Of a stretch of DNA of 64,000 bases, positions 35,147 through 43,088 are shown one piece after another (the first letter of the stretch is position 1; every line of letters begins with the position of its first letter). The translations under genes were made by a program, and so were the position numbers. The notes below the pieces were generated by a model. It was not told the origin of the DNA, searched no databases, and worked only from the letters and a program-made list of their open reading frames with translations. The DNA is taken from assembly GCA_005503335.1 (NCBI GenBank), contig SCMQ01000014.1, positions 46,553-110,552 of the forward strand, in the 5' to 3' direction. The DNA is from Comamonadaceae bacterium 2FH. Its GTDB lineage: Bacteria; Pseudomonadota; Gammaproteobacteria; Burkholderiales; Burkholderiaceae_C.

Positions 35147-36037
35147 ATGTCTGCGCAACGTACCGCATTGTCACCGGGCCGCTGGCATTTCCAGCACGGG
35201 CCCATGGACATCGTGATAGAGGCAGAGGGCCAGGCCGGCGCTGTCGCCGCGGCGCACGAGTCGGCCTGGCAGCGCTTCACGCAGCTGCTCGACGAGCTCG
35301 TGGCCGAATTGCCCTTGCTGCGCCGTCCGGTGGCGGCGGGTTGCCCCCTGCGCGGCCGCGTGGCGCGGCGCATGTGGCAGGCCTGCAGACCGTATCGCGA
35401 CCGCTACATCACGCCCATGGCGGCGGTGGCGGGCGCGGTGGCGCAGGAATTGATCGCCGCCTACGAGCGCGAGGGCGTCGAACGGGCATGGGTCAACAAC
35501 GGCGGAGACATTGCGCTGCACCTGACGCCTGGGCAGTCGGTGCGGGTCGGCATGTTCTCCGATCTGGCGCGCCTGGACCTGCGCCAGCTGCGCGATGGCA
35601 TAGAGATCGACGGTCGCTTCGAGGTGGGCCATGCGATGCCGGTGCGCGGCATCGCGACCAGCGGTTGGCGCGGGCGCAGCTTCTCGCTGGGCATCGCCGA
35701 CAGCGTGACGGTGCTGGCCGCCACGGCGGCTCAGGCCGATGCGGCGGCCACGGTGATCGCCAACGCGGTCGATGTCGACGATCCGCGCATCGAGCGCCGG
35801 CCCGCGAGCGCACTCAAGGACGACAGCGACCTGGGCGACATCCCGGTGACGGTGAACGTGCCGGCGTTGGACGCCGAAACGGTGCAGCGTGCGCTCGCGG
35901 CGGGCCTGGCGCAGGCACGCAAGTTGCAATCCCAGGGGCTGATCTGGTCCAGCGCGCTGGTGTGCCAGGGCCGGGTGATCAGCACCGGCGGCGCAGCGGT
36001 CGAGCTGGCGCCGCCGGCACCCGCTCTCGCGCATTGA
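35147..36037 (+). CDS. UPF0280 family protein (ApbE-like fold)
   Basis: 296 residues. Blocks 'MAAVAGAVAQELIAAYEREGVERAWVNNGGDIALHL' and 'GIATSGWRGRSFSLGIADSVTVLAATAAQADAAATVIANAVD' are those of UPF0280, a family whose fold I recall as related to ApbE flavin transferases. The 'NNGGDIAL' stretch parallels the ApbE nucleotide/flavin-binding 'GGD' motif. The start at 35147 follows GAGGTG. It comes 8 bases after the hnr-like gene, so it may mature that enzyme, for example by attaching flavin; this is inference. No function is established for the family as far as I know. Confidence 0.75.
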   Translation: MSAQRTALSPGRWHFQHGPMDIVIEAEGQAGAVAAAHESAWQRFTQLLDELVAELPLLRRPVAAGCPLRGRVARRMWQACRPYRDRYITPMAAVAGAVAQELIAAYEREGVERAWVNNGGDIALHLTPGQSVRVGMFSDLARLDLRQLRDGIEIDGRFEVGHAMPVRGIATSGWRGRSFSLGIADSVTVLAATAAQADAAATVIANAVDVDDPRIERRPASALKDDSDLGDIPVTVNVPALDAETVQRALAAGLAQARKLQSQGLIWSSALVCQGRVISTGGAAVELAPPAPALAH

Positions 36038-36058
36038 TCACAGACGAAGGAAACGAAG

Positions 36059-36700
36059 ATGATCGAGATACGACGCATCCACACCCATGTGGAGGACATT
36101 CACCACGAGTTCGGGCCGGTGGCGGCCGCTCCCCTGCGCCGCGGCGCGATCGCCGCGGTGCTGACCAATCCCTTTGCCGGGCGCTACGAGCCCGACATCC
36201 TGCCGATGATGGACGCGCTGGGCGAGGTGGGCGTGGACATGGCGCGGCGGCTGTGCTCGGCCATGGAGGTGCCGTCCGAACGCATCGAGGCCTACGGCAA
36301 GGGCGCCATCGTCGGGGCCGCGGGCGAGCTCGAGCACGGCGCGCTGTGGCATGTGCCGGGCGGCTACGCGATGCGGGAGCTGCTCGGCTGGAAGGGCGAC
36401 CGCGCCGCCTACGCCAGGGGCGAGGCCGAGGACAAGAAAGGCCAGCCCGGCAACGCCCTGTCCATCGTGCCTTCGACCAAGAAGGTGGGCGGGCCGGGGG
36501 CGACGCTCGACGTCCCGCTGACGCACATCAACGCCAGCTACGTGCGCAGCCATTTCGACGCGATCGAGGTGCGCGTGCCGGGCGCCCCGCTGTCCGGCGA
36601 GATCGTCTTCATCCTGGCCATGAGCACGGGGCCGCGGGTGCACGCGCGCGTGGGCGGCCTGCGGGCCGAACAGATCTCCAAATGGGACGGTCTGCGCTGA
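36059..36700 (+). CDS. Amino acid synthesis (AA_synth, DUF1185) family protein, copy 1
   Basis: 213 residues of the PF06684 family. Conserved blocks are 'TNPFAGRYEPDI', 'AYGKGAIVGAAGELEHGA', 'IVPSTKK' and 'ASYVRSHFDAIEV'. A known structure of this family has a chorismate-mutase-like (YjgF-like) fold, as I recall, with no proven reaction. GAAGG precedes the ATG. It is followed 43 bases later by a paralogue with the same motifs, so the two may form a hetero-oligomer. Position between the ring-reducing enzyme and the uptake system suggests a step or accessory role in ring opening. Confidence 0.8.
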   Translation: MIEIRRIHTHVEDIHHEFGPVAAAPLRRGAIAAVLTNPFAGRYEPDILPMMDALGEVGVDMARRLCSAMEVPSERIEAYGKGAIVGAAGELEHGALWHVPGGYAMRELLGWKGDRAAYARGEAEDKKGQPGNALSIVPSTKKVGGPGATLDVPLTHINASYVRSHFDAIEVRVPGAPLSGEIVFILAMSTGPRVHARVGGLRAEQISKWDGLR

Positions 36701-36743
36701 GCGCGGGCCCCGCATCAACCCCTATCGACCAAGAAGGCACACC

Positions 36744-37328
36744 ATGTCCGCACAGATCCGCAAACTGATCGTCCAGATCGACGAGACCCGCATCGAGTTG
36801 GGGCAGACGGTCAACCCGCCGGTGCGCAAGGCGCTCGCCATGGCCGTCATCGCCAACCCCTGCGCGGGACGCTATGTCGAGAACCTCGACGAGCTGATCG
36901 CCGTCGGCGAAGAACTGGGCGGCCTGCTGGGCCGCAAATGTGTGCAGGCCCTGGGCATCGCGCCGGGCCAGGCTCACAGCTATGGCAAGGCCGCGATCGT
37001 CGGCGAGGCGGGCGAGCTCGAGCACGCCGCCGCCATCCTGCACCCCAAGCTCGGGGCGCCGCTGCGCCAGGCGGTCGAGAAGGGGGCGGCGCTCGTGCCC
37101 TCGAGCAAGAAGCGGGGCGGCCTCGGCACCGCGATCGACGTGCCGCTCGGTCACAAGGACGCCGCCTACGTGCGCAGCCATTTCGACGCGATGGAGGCGC
37201 GTGTGAGCGACGCGCCCAGGGCCGACGAGATCGTGGTCGCGGTCGTGGTCACGGACGGCGGCCGGCCGCTGCCGCGTGTCGGCGGCCTGCAGGTGCAAGA
37301 GATCAAGGGCGAAGACGGCCTGCGCTGA
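36744..37328 (+). CDS. Amino acid synthesis (AA_synth, DUF1185) family protein, copy 2
   Basis: 194 residues, paralogous to the preceding gene: 'ANPCAGRYVENLDEL', 'SYGKAAIVGEAGELEHAA', 'VPSSKKRGGLGTAIDVPLGHKDAAYVRSHFDAMEARV'. It lacks the roughly 20-residue insertion ('DRAAYARGEAEDKKGQPGN') of copy 1. In copy 1 the first motif has Phe where this one has Cys ('NPFAG' and 'NPCAG'), which may mark divided roles. AGAAGG lies before the ATG. Function unknown; see copy 1. Confidence 0.8.
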   Translation: MSAQIRKLIVQIDETRIELGQTVNPPVRKALAMAVIANPCAGRYVENLDELIAVGEELGGLLGRKCVQALGIAPGQAHSYGKAAIVGEAGELEHAAAILHPKLGAPLRQAVEKGAALVPSSKKRGGLGTAIDVPLGHKDAAYVRSHFDAMEARVSDAPRADEIVVAVVVTDGGRPLPRVGGLQVQEIKGEDGLR

Positions 37329-37384
37329 GCGCTCGCGATCCGCGCAAGTTTCCCACTCTCAATTGGCGTAACCAGGAGAAGACG

Positions 37385-38599
37385 ATGACGATGCAATCCT
37401 TACGGCACGCGGTGAATGCGGCCTTTCTCGGCGCCTGCGTGGCCGCCTTCACGATGCCTGCGCACGCGCAGGGCGTCATCAAGATCGGCGAGATCAACAG
37501 CTACAAGGCGCAGCCCGCCTTCCTCGAGCCCTACAAGAAGGGCATGGAACTCGCAGTCGAGGAGATCAACGCGGCCGGCGGCATCAACGGCCGCAAGCTC
37601 GAGCTGATCACGCGGGACGACAACGCCAACCCGGGCGACGCCGTGCGGGTCGCCGAGGAGCTCATGTCCCGGGAAAAGGTGGACGTGCTGACGGGTTCGT
37701 TCCTGTCGCACATAGGCCTGGCGCTGACCGATTTCGCCAAGCAGAAGAAGGTCTTCTTCCTGGCCGGCGAGCCGCTGACCGACAAGATCGTCTGGCAGAA
37801 CGGCAACCGCTACACCTTCCGCTTGCGCCCCTCGACCTACATGCAGGTGGCCATGCTGGTGCCCGACGTGGCGGCGCTCAAGAAGAAACGCTGGGCGCTG
37901 GTCTATCCCAACTACGAGTACGGGCAGTCGGCCGCCGCCACCTTCAAGCAGCTGCTCAAGGCCGCCCAGCCGGATGTCGAATTCGTCGCCGAGCAGGCGC
38001 CGCCGCTGGGCAAGGTGGACTCAGGCAGCGTGGTTCAGGCCTTGGCCGATGCCAAGCCCGATGCGATCTTCAACGTGCTGTTCGGTGCCGACCTCTCCAA
38101 GTTCGTGCGCGAAGGCAACACGCGGGGCCTGTTCCAGGGCCGCGAGGTGGTGAGCCTGCTGACCGGCGAGCCGGAGTACCTGGACCCGCTCAAGAACGAG
38201 GCGCCCAATGGCTGGCTGGTCACGGGCTACCCCTGGTACGGCATACAGACGCCCGAGCACAAGACCTTCCTGGCTGCCTACGAGGGCCGGTTCAAGGAGT
38301 CGCCGCGCCTGGGTTCTATCGTCGGCTATAGCGCGATCAAGTCGCTGGCGGAAGGCATGAAGAAGGCCAAGTCCACCGAGACCGAGAAGCTGATCGCCGC
38401 CTTCAAGGGCCTGCAGGTGTCCACTCCGTTCGGCATGATCACCTACCGCAGCGAGGACCATCAATCCACGATGGGCGGCTACGTGGGACGGACCAAGAAC
38501 GAAGGCGGCAAGGGCGTCATGGTGAACTACCGATACCTCGACGGCGCCAAGTTCCTGCCCTCCGCCGACGAGGTCAAGAAGCTGCGGCCGGCCGAGTGA
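37385..38599 (+). CDS. Periplasmic ligand-binding protein of the Liv-type ABC transporter
   Basis: 404 residues: signal peptide ending 'FTMPAHAQG', then 'VIKIGEINSYKAQPAFLEPYKKG', a type I periplasmic binding fold as in LivK. AGGAG lies seven bases before the ATG at 37385. It is followed by permease and two ATPase genes, so the transporter is complete. Its close relative at 26110-27309 has no membrane partners. By context the ligand is the pyridine carboxylate or a related acid and not a branched-chain amino acid. Confidence 0.9.
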   Translation: MTMQSLRHAVNAAFLGACVAAFTMPAHAQGVIKIGEINSYKAQPAFLEPYKKGMELAVEEINAAGGINGRKLELITRDDNANPGDAVRVAEELMSREKVDVLTGSFLSHIGLALTDFAKQKKVFFLAGEPLTDKIVWQNGNRYTFRLRPSTYMQVAMLVPDVAALKKKRWALVYPNYEYGQSAAATFKQLLKAAQPDVEFVAEQAPPLGKVDSGSVVQALADAKPDAIFNVLFGADLSKFVREGNTRGLFQGREVVSLLTGEPEYLDPLKNEAPNGWLVTGYPWYGIQTPEHKTFLAAYEGRFKESPRLGSIVGYSAIKSLAEGMKKAKSTETEKLIAAFKGLQVSTPFGMITYRSEDHQSTMGGYVGRTKNEGGKGVMVNYRYLDGAKFLPSADEVKKLRPAE

Positions 38600-38640
38600 C
38601 GGCGCCCCTTCCGCTCCCCCGATAACCCTAGGGTCGTCCC

Positions 38641-40539
38641 ATGAGCTTCTCAGGTTTTTTCGTCCAGCTCCTCAATGGACTGGCTGGTGCCTCCTCGCTG
38701 TTCCTCGTGGCGGCGGGGTTGTCGCTGATTTTCGGCGTGACGCGCATCGTCAACTTCGCGCACGGCTCGTTCTACATGGCCGGCGTCTACATCGCGTATT
38801 CGCTGGTGGAGCGTCTGGGCAGCGGTCTCGGCTTCTGGCCCGCCCTGCTGCTCGGGGCGCTGGCCGTGGGGGCGCTCGGCGCGCTGGTGGAGGTCTTGCT
38901 GCTGCGGCGCATCTACCGTGCGCCGGAGCTGTTCCAGCTGCTGGCCACCTTTGCGCTGGTGCTGGTCATCAAGGATGCGGTGCTGTGGGTCTGGGGACCC
39001 GAAGAACTGCTTGGGCCGCGTGCCCCCGGACTGTCGGGTTCGGTGACCATCCTGGATCGCCAGTTCCCGGCCTACGACCTGTTATTGATCGTCGTCGGCC
39101 CGCTGGTGCTGGGCTTGCTGTGGTTGCTGCTCACGCGCACCCGCTGGGGCACCCTGGTGCGGGCGGCCACGCAGGACCGCGAGATGATTGGCGCGCTGGG
39201 CGTCAACCAGGCCTGGTTGTTCACCGCCGTGTTCGCACTGGGCGCGATGCTGGCCGGCCTGGGTGGGGCGCTGCAGTTGCCGCGCGAGCCCGCCAACCTG
39301 GAGATGGACCTGCACACCATAGGCGCGGCCTTCGTGGTCGTCGTGGTCGGCGGCATGGGCTCGATACCTGGCGCCTTCGTCGCCGCGCTGCTGATCGCCG
39401 AGCTCAAGGCCATCTGCATCTGGCTGGGGCTGGTGGAGCTGTTCGGCTTCAGCATCTCGTTTTCCAAGCTGACGCTGGTGGTCGAATTCCTGGTGATGGC
39501 CGTGGTGCTGGTCGTGCGGCCCTGGGGGCTGATGGGCCGGCCGCAGGCGGCGAGCCGCCACCTCGGCTCACCCGAAGCGCCGCTGCGGCCCGCCGACAAC
39601 CTGTTCAAGGCCGGCGCAGCCGCCCTGGCGCTGGTGCTGGTCGCGCTGCCGGCGCTGACGCAGGCCTCGCCCTACGTGACGGTGCTGGTGATCGACCTGC
39701 TCATCGCGGTGCTGTTCGCCGCGAGCCTGCACTTCATCATGGGGCCGGCCGGCATGCACTCGTTCGGCCACGCCGCCTACTTCGGCCTCGGCGCCTATGC
39801 CGCGGCGCTGCTGGTGCGCTCGCTGCAGCTGCCGATGGAGGCGGCGCTGCTCGTCGCACCCCTGATCGCCGCGGTCGGCGCCGTGGTCGTGGGTTGGTTC
39901 AGCGTGCGCCTGTCCGGGGTGTACCTGGCCATGCTGACGCTGGCCTTCGCCCAGATCGCCTGGGCCATCGCCTACCAGTGGGACAGCGTCACCGGCGGCA
40001 GCAACGGCCTGACCGGCGTCTGGCCGTCCGAATGGCTGGCCGACAAGCGGCATTACTACTACCTCACCCTGGCGCTGGTGTTGGCGGCCGTGGTGGCGCT
40101 GCGGCGCTTCCTGTTCTCCCCGTTCGGCTACGCCATGCGTGCAGGACGCGATTCGCCGCTGCGGGCCGACGCCATCGGCATCGACGTCAAGCGCATCCAG
40201 TGGACGGCCTTCGTCGTGGCCGGGCTGTTCGCCGGCCTGGCCGGCGCCCTGTTCGCCTTCTCCAAGGGCAGCATCTCGCCTGAGAGCCTGCATGTGGGCA
40301 AGTCGGTGGACGGCCTCGTGATGGTCCTGCTCGGCGGGCTGCAGACGCTGGCCGGGCCCGCGGTGGGGGCGGTGACGTTCACCTGGCTGCACGACACGAT
40401 CGCCCGCAACACCGAGTACTGGCGCGCCATGCTGGGCGCCATCATCCTGATCCTGGTGCTGCTGTTCCCGCAAGGCATTGCAGGCTTCGTGCGTCAGATC
40501 GTCTACAGCAGGCGTGAAGCCAGGGAGCTCCAGTCATGA
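38641..40539 (+). CDS. Fused LivH-LivM permease
   Basis: 632 residues: the first half (about 1-300) is LivH-like ('GLSLIFGVTRIVNFAHGSFYMAG'; 'LGGALQLPREPANLEMDLHTIGAAFVVVVVGGMGSIPGAFVAALLIAE'), the second half (about 320-632) is LivM-like ('FIMGPAGMHSFGHAAYFGLGAYAAALLVRS'; 'FSKGSISPESLHVGKSVDGLVMVLLGGLQTLAGPAVG'). Each half has eight or so membrane helices. Two permeases are fused into one chain. Its stop overlaps the livG start by four bases. Confidence 0.93.
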   Translation: MSFSGFFVQLLNGLAGASSLFLVAAGLSLIFGVTRIVNFAHGSFYMAGVYIAYSLVERLGSGLGFWPALLLGALAVGALGALVEVLLLRRIYRAPELFQLLATFALVLVIKDAVLWVWGPEELLGPRAPGLSGSVTILDRQFPAYDLLLIVVGPLVLGLLWLLLTRTRWGTLVRAATQDREMIGALGVNQAWLFTAVFALGAMLAGLGGALQLPREPANLEMDLHTIGAAFVVVVVGGMGSIPGAFVAALLIAELKAICIWLGLVELFGFSISFSKLTLVVEFLVMAVVLVVRPWGLMGRPQAASRHLGSPEAPLRPADNLFKAGAAALALVLVALPALTQASPYVTVLVIDLLIAVLFAASLHFIMGPAGMHSFGHAAYFGLGAYAAALLVRSLQLPMEAALLVAPLIAAVGAVVVGWFSVRLSGVYLAMLTLAFAQIAWAIAYQWDSVTGGSNGLTGVWPSEWLADKRHYYYLTLALVLAAVVALRRFLFSPFGYAMRAGRDSPLRADAIGIDVKRIQWTAFVVAGLFAGLAGALFAFSKGSISPESLHVGKSVDGLVMVLLGGLQTLAGPAVGAVTFTWLHDTIARNTEYWRAMLGAIILILVLLFPQGIAGFVRQIVYSRREARELQS

Positions 40540-41315
40540 GCCTTTTGAAAGTATCGGGCCTGGGCAAATCCTTCGGAGGGGTCAAGGCGGTCGACGGCAT
40601 CGATTTCGAACTGCAGGCGGGCGAGCTGCTTGCGCTGATCGGGCCCAATGGCGCGGGCAAGTCGACGACCTTCAACATGGTGAACGGGCAGTTGCGTGCC
40701 GACGCCGGGTCGATCCGCCTCGAAGGCGTGGAGCTCGTGGGCCTCAGGCCGCGCGAGATCTGGCGCCTGGGCGTCGGCCGTACCTTCCAGATCGCCGAGA
40801 CCTTTGCGTCGCTGACCGTGGTCGAGAACGTGCAGATGGCGCTGATCTCGGCCGATCAGCGCCTGTATTCGATGTGGCGCCGGGCAGCCGATCACAAGCG
40901 CAGCGAGGCGCTGGCGCTGCTGGACCAGGTGGGCATGGCGGCGCAGGCCGACCGGCCGTGCAGCGTGCTGGCCTACGGCGACGTCAAGCGCGTCGAGCTG
41001 GCCGTGGCGATGGCCAACCGCCCCAAGCTGCTGCTGATGGACGAGCCCACCGCGGGCATGGCGCCCAAGGAGCGCAACGAGCTGATGGCCCTGACCAAGC
41101 GCCTGGTCGTCGAGCGGGGCATGGCCGTGCTGTTCACCGAGCACAGCATGGACGTGGTGTTCGCCTATGCCGATCGCACCATCGTGCTGGCCCGCGGCCG
41201 GCTGATCGCCGAGGGACGGCCGCACGAGATCCGCGATCACCCCAAGGTTCAGGAGGTTTACTTCGGCAGCGGAAAGACCTTCGAGAAGGAAACGTCCATC
41301 AAGGAGGCGGCGTGA
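40536..41315 (+). CDS. LivG-type ABC transporter ATPase
   Basis: 259 residues. Walker A 'GPNGAGKSTTFNMVNG' near residue 38, Walker B 'LLLMDEPTAGMAPKE', and a degenerate signature 'LAYGDVKRVELAVAMA' as is usual in LivG. The C-terminal 'GRPHEIRDHPKVQEVYFGSGK' is the family's. Couples ATP hydrolysis to uptake with LivF and the fused permease. Overlaps both neighbours. Confidence 0.93.
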   Translation: MSLLKVSGLGKSFGGVKAVDGIDFELQAGELLALIGPNGAGKSTTFNMVNGQLRADAGSIRLEGVELVGLRPREIWRLGVGRTFQIAETFASLTVVENVQMALISADQRLYSMWRRAADHKRSEALALLDQVGMAAQADRPCSVLAYGDVKRVELAVAMANRPKLLLMDEPTAGMAPKERNELMALTKRLVVERGMAVLFTEHSMDVVFAYADRTIVLARGRLIAEGRPHEIRDHPKVQEVYFGSGKTFEKETSIKEAA

Positions 41316-42064
41316 TGAGTGATGAGGAAAACATGGGCGGCGAGCTGCTGCTGGACGTGCGTGCCCTGGCCGCCTGGTACGGCGCGGCGCAGATCCTGTT
41401 CGACGTGGACCTGCAGGTCAGGCGCGGCGAGGTCGTGGCCTTGATGGGGCGCAACGGGGCGGGCAAGTCCACCACGCTCAAGGCCGTGATGGGCATGCTG
41501 GACAAGCGCCGCGGCACCCTGTCGTTCATGGGGCGCGACATCTCCCACAGCGAGCCGCACGAGGTGGCCTCGCATGGCCTGGGCTTCGTTCCAGAGGACC
41601 GGCGCATCTTCACCGACCTGACGGTGACCGAGAACCTCGAGGTCGGCCGCCAGGTGCCCCGCAAGTGGCCCGACGGCAGCGCCGCGCCGCTGTGGACGCC
41701 GCAGCAGCTGTTCAGGCTTTTCCCCAACCTGGGCGAGATGCCCGATCGCCCCGGCGGCCGCATGAGCGGCGGCGAACAGCAGATGCTGACGGTGGCGCGC
41801 ACGCTGATGGGCAACCCCTACCTGGTGCTGCTGGACGAGCCTTCGGAGGGCGTGGCCCCGGTCATCGTCGAGCAGATGGCGAACATGATCCTCGAACTCA
41901 AGGCGCAGGGCGTGAGCATCCTGCTGTCGGAGCAGAACATGCATTTTGCCGAGCTGGTGTCCGACCGCGCCTACGTGCTCGAAAAAGGGCAGATTCGCTA
42001 CAGCGGCTCGATGGACGAGCTGGCCGCCAACGAAACGGTGCGGCGTGCCTACCTCAGCGTCTGA
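41315..42064 (+). CDS. LivF-type ABC transporter ATPase
   Basis: 249 residues. 'LAAWYGAAQILFDVDLQVRRGEVVALMGRNGAGKSTTLKAVMG' holds Walker A; 'MSGGEQQMLTVARTLMGNPYLVLLDEPSEGVAP' holds the signature and Walker B. The ATG at 41315 overlaps the livG stop (TGATG) and has AAGGAGG upstream. Completes the transporter. Confidence 0.93.
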   Translation: MSDEENMGGELLLDVRALAAWYGAAQILFDVDLQVRRGEVVALMGRNGAGKSTTLKAVMGMLDKRRGTLSFMGRDISHSEPHEVASHGLGFVPEDRRIFTDLTVTENLEVGRQVPRKWPDGSAAPLWTPQQLFRLFPNLGEMPDRPGGRMSGGEQQMLTVARTLMGNPYLVLLDEPSEGVAPVIVEQMANMILELKAQGVSILLSEQNMHFAELVSDRAYVLEKGQIRYSGSMDELAANETVRRAYLSV

Positions 42065-42101
42065 GCCCATCTCATTCCCTCAGTCCACCGCGGAGCCCTC
42101 C

Positions 42102-42554
42102 ATGTCTTCCTCTACCCCTTCCAGCGACTACCAGTTTTCCGAGCAGGTCGGCCACCTGCTGCGCCGAGCCTACCAGCGGCATGTGGCGATCTTCCAGGAG
42201 GCCGTTCCCGACGCGCAGCTCAGCGCCGCCCAGTTCGTGACCCTGTGCGCCGTGCGCGACGGCGGACCCTGTGAGGTCGGCGCCATCGTGCGCGCCACCG
42301 CCATCGACGAGGTCTCGGTGCGCGCCATCGTCGAGCGCCTGAAATGGCGGGACCTGGTAATGGTCAGCCATGTGCCCGGCGACACCCGCCACATGACCGT
42401 CAGCCTCACGCCGGCAGGGGCGCAGATGATCGAGCAGACCGTGCCCTTCGCCAGGCAGATCTCGGAGCACACCTTCGCCGATCTCGACGCGGCCGAGCGC
42501 GCGACGCTGGTCGCCCTGCTGCGCAGGATATCCGATCTCGGCGCCGCGACCTGA
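42102..42554 (+). CDS. MarR family regulator (NicR-like)
   Basis: 150 residues. Winged helix: 'LSAAQFVTLCAVRDGGPCEVGAIVRATAIDEVSVRAIVERLKWRDLVMVSHVPGDTRHMTVSLTPAGAQM', with the wing in 'PGDTRHMTVSLT'. In Pseudomonas putida the MarR-type NicR controls the nicotinate hydroxylase genes; here a MarR gene lies 9 bases ahead of nicA-like. It is therefore a good candidate for the hydroxylase regulator. No operator was identified in the short gaps around it. Confidence 0.85.
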   Translation: MSSSTPSSDYQFSEQVGHLLRRAYQRHVAIFQEAVPDAQLSAAQFVTLCAVRDGGPCEVGAIVRATAIDEVSVRAIVERLKWRDLVMVSHVPGDTRHMTVSLTPAGAQMIEQTVPFARQISEHTFADLDAAERATLVALLRRISDLGAAT

Positions 42555-42563
42555 CCCTGACAC

Positions 42564-43088
42564 ATGCAGCCTGTGGCCGCCGAAGCTCCCCCGATCGTGC
42601 TGAGCGTCAACGGCGTGCGGCACGCCCTGTCCGTGCCGCCCGACGCGCCGCTGCTGACCGTGCTGCGCAATGACCTGGGCCTCAACGGTCCCAAATATGG
42701 CTGTGGTCTGGGGCAGTGCGGTGCCTGCACCGTGCTGGTCGACGGCGTGGCCGCGCGCGCCTGCGTGATCCCCGCCGGCGGCTTGGCGGGCCGCGACATC
42801 ACGACCCTGGAGGGCCTGGGCGACGCCAGTACGCCGCACCCGGTCCAGCAGGCCTTCATCGACGAACAGGCTGCGCAATGCGGCTATTGCCTCAACGGCA
42901 TGGTCATGATGACGGTGGCCCTGCTGGCGCACACGCCGCGTCCCACCGATCAGCAGGTGCGCCAGGCCTTGTCGGGCAACCTGTGCCGTTGCGGCACCCA
43001 TGTCGAGATCGTGCGCGCGGTGCTGCGCGCGTCAGACATCCTTGAGCGGCTCGAGCGGCAGCGCGCCGACGAATTGGAGGCGCCATGA
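42564..43088 (+). CDS. nicA: Molybdenum hydroxylase [2Fe-2S] subunit, nicotinate dehydrogenase NicA-like
   Basis: 174 residues with two [2Fe-2S] sites: plant-type Cys 47, 52, 55, 67 ('YGCGLGQCGACTVLVDG') and the second domain Cys 106, 109, 141, 143 ('QCGYCLNG', 'NLCRCGTH'). It carries electrons from the molybdenum site to the c-type hemes of the partner. The stop overlaps the ATG of the large subunit. Relatives act on nicotinate, isoquinoline and similar N-heterocycles or on aldehydes; context favours nicotinate to 6-hydroxynicotinate. Confidence 0.85.
   Translation: MQPVAAEAPPIVLSVNGVRHALSVPPDAPLLTVLRNDLGLNGPKYGCGLGQCGACTVLVDGVAARACVIPAGGLAGRDITTLEGLGDASTPHPVQQAFIDEQAAQCGYCLNGMVMMTVALLAHTPRPTDQQVRQALSGNLCRCGTHVEIVRAVLRASDILERLERQRADELEAP

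Noticed and set aside
37385..42064. A branched-chain amino acid transporter
   Set aside because: The Liv fold is right, but operon context and a twin binding protein beside a demethylase point to a different ligand.
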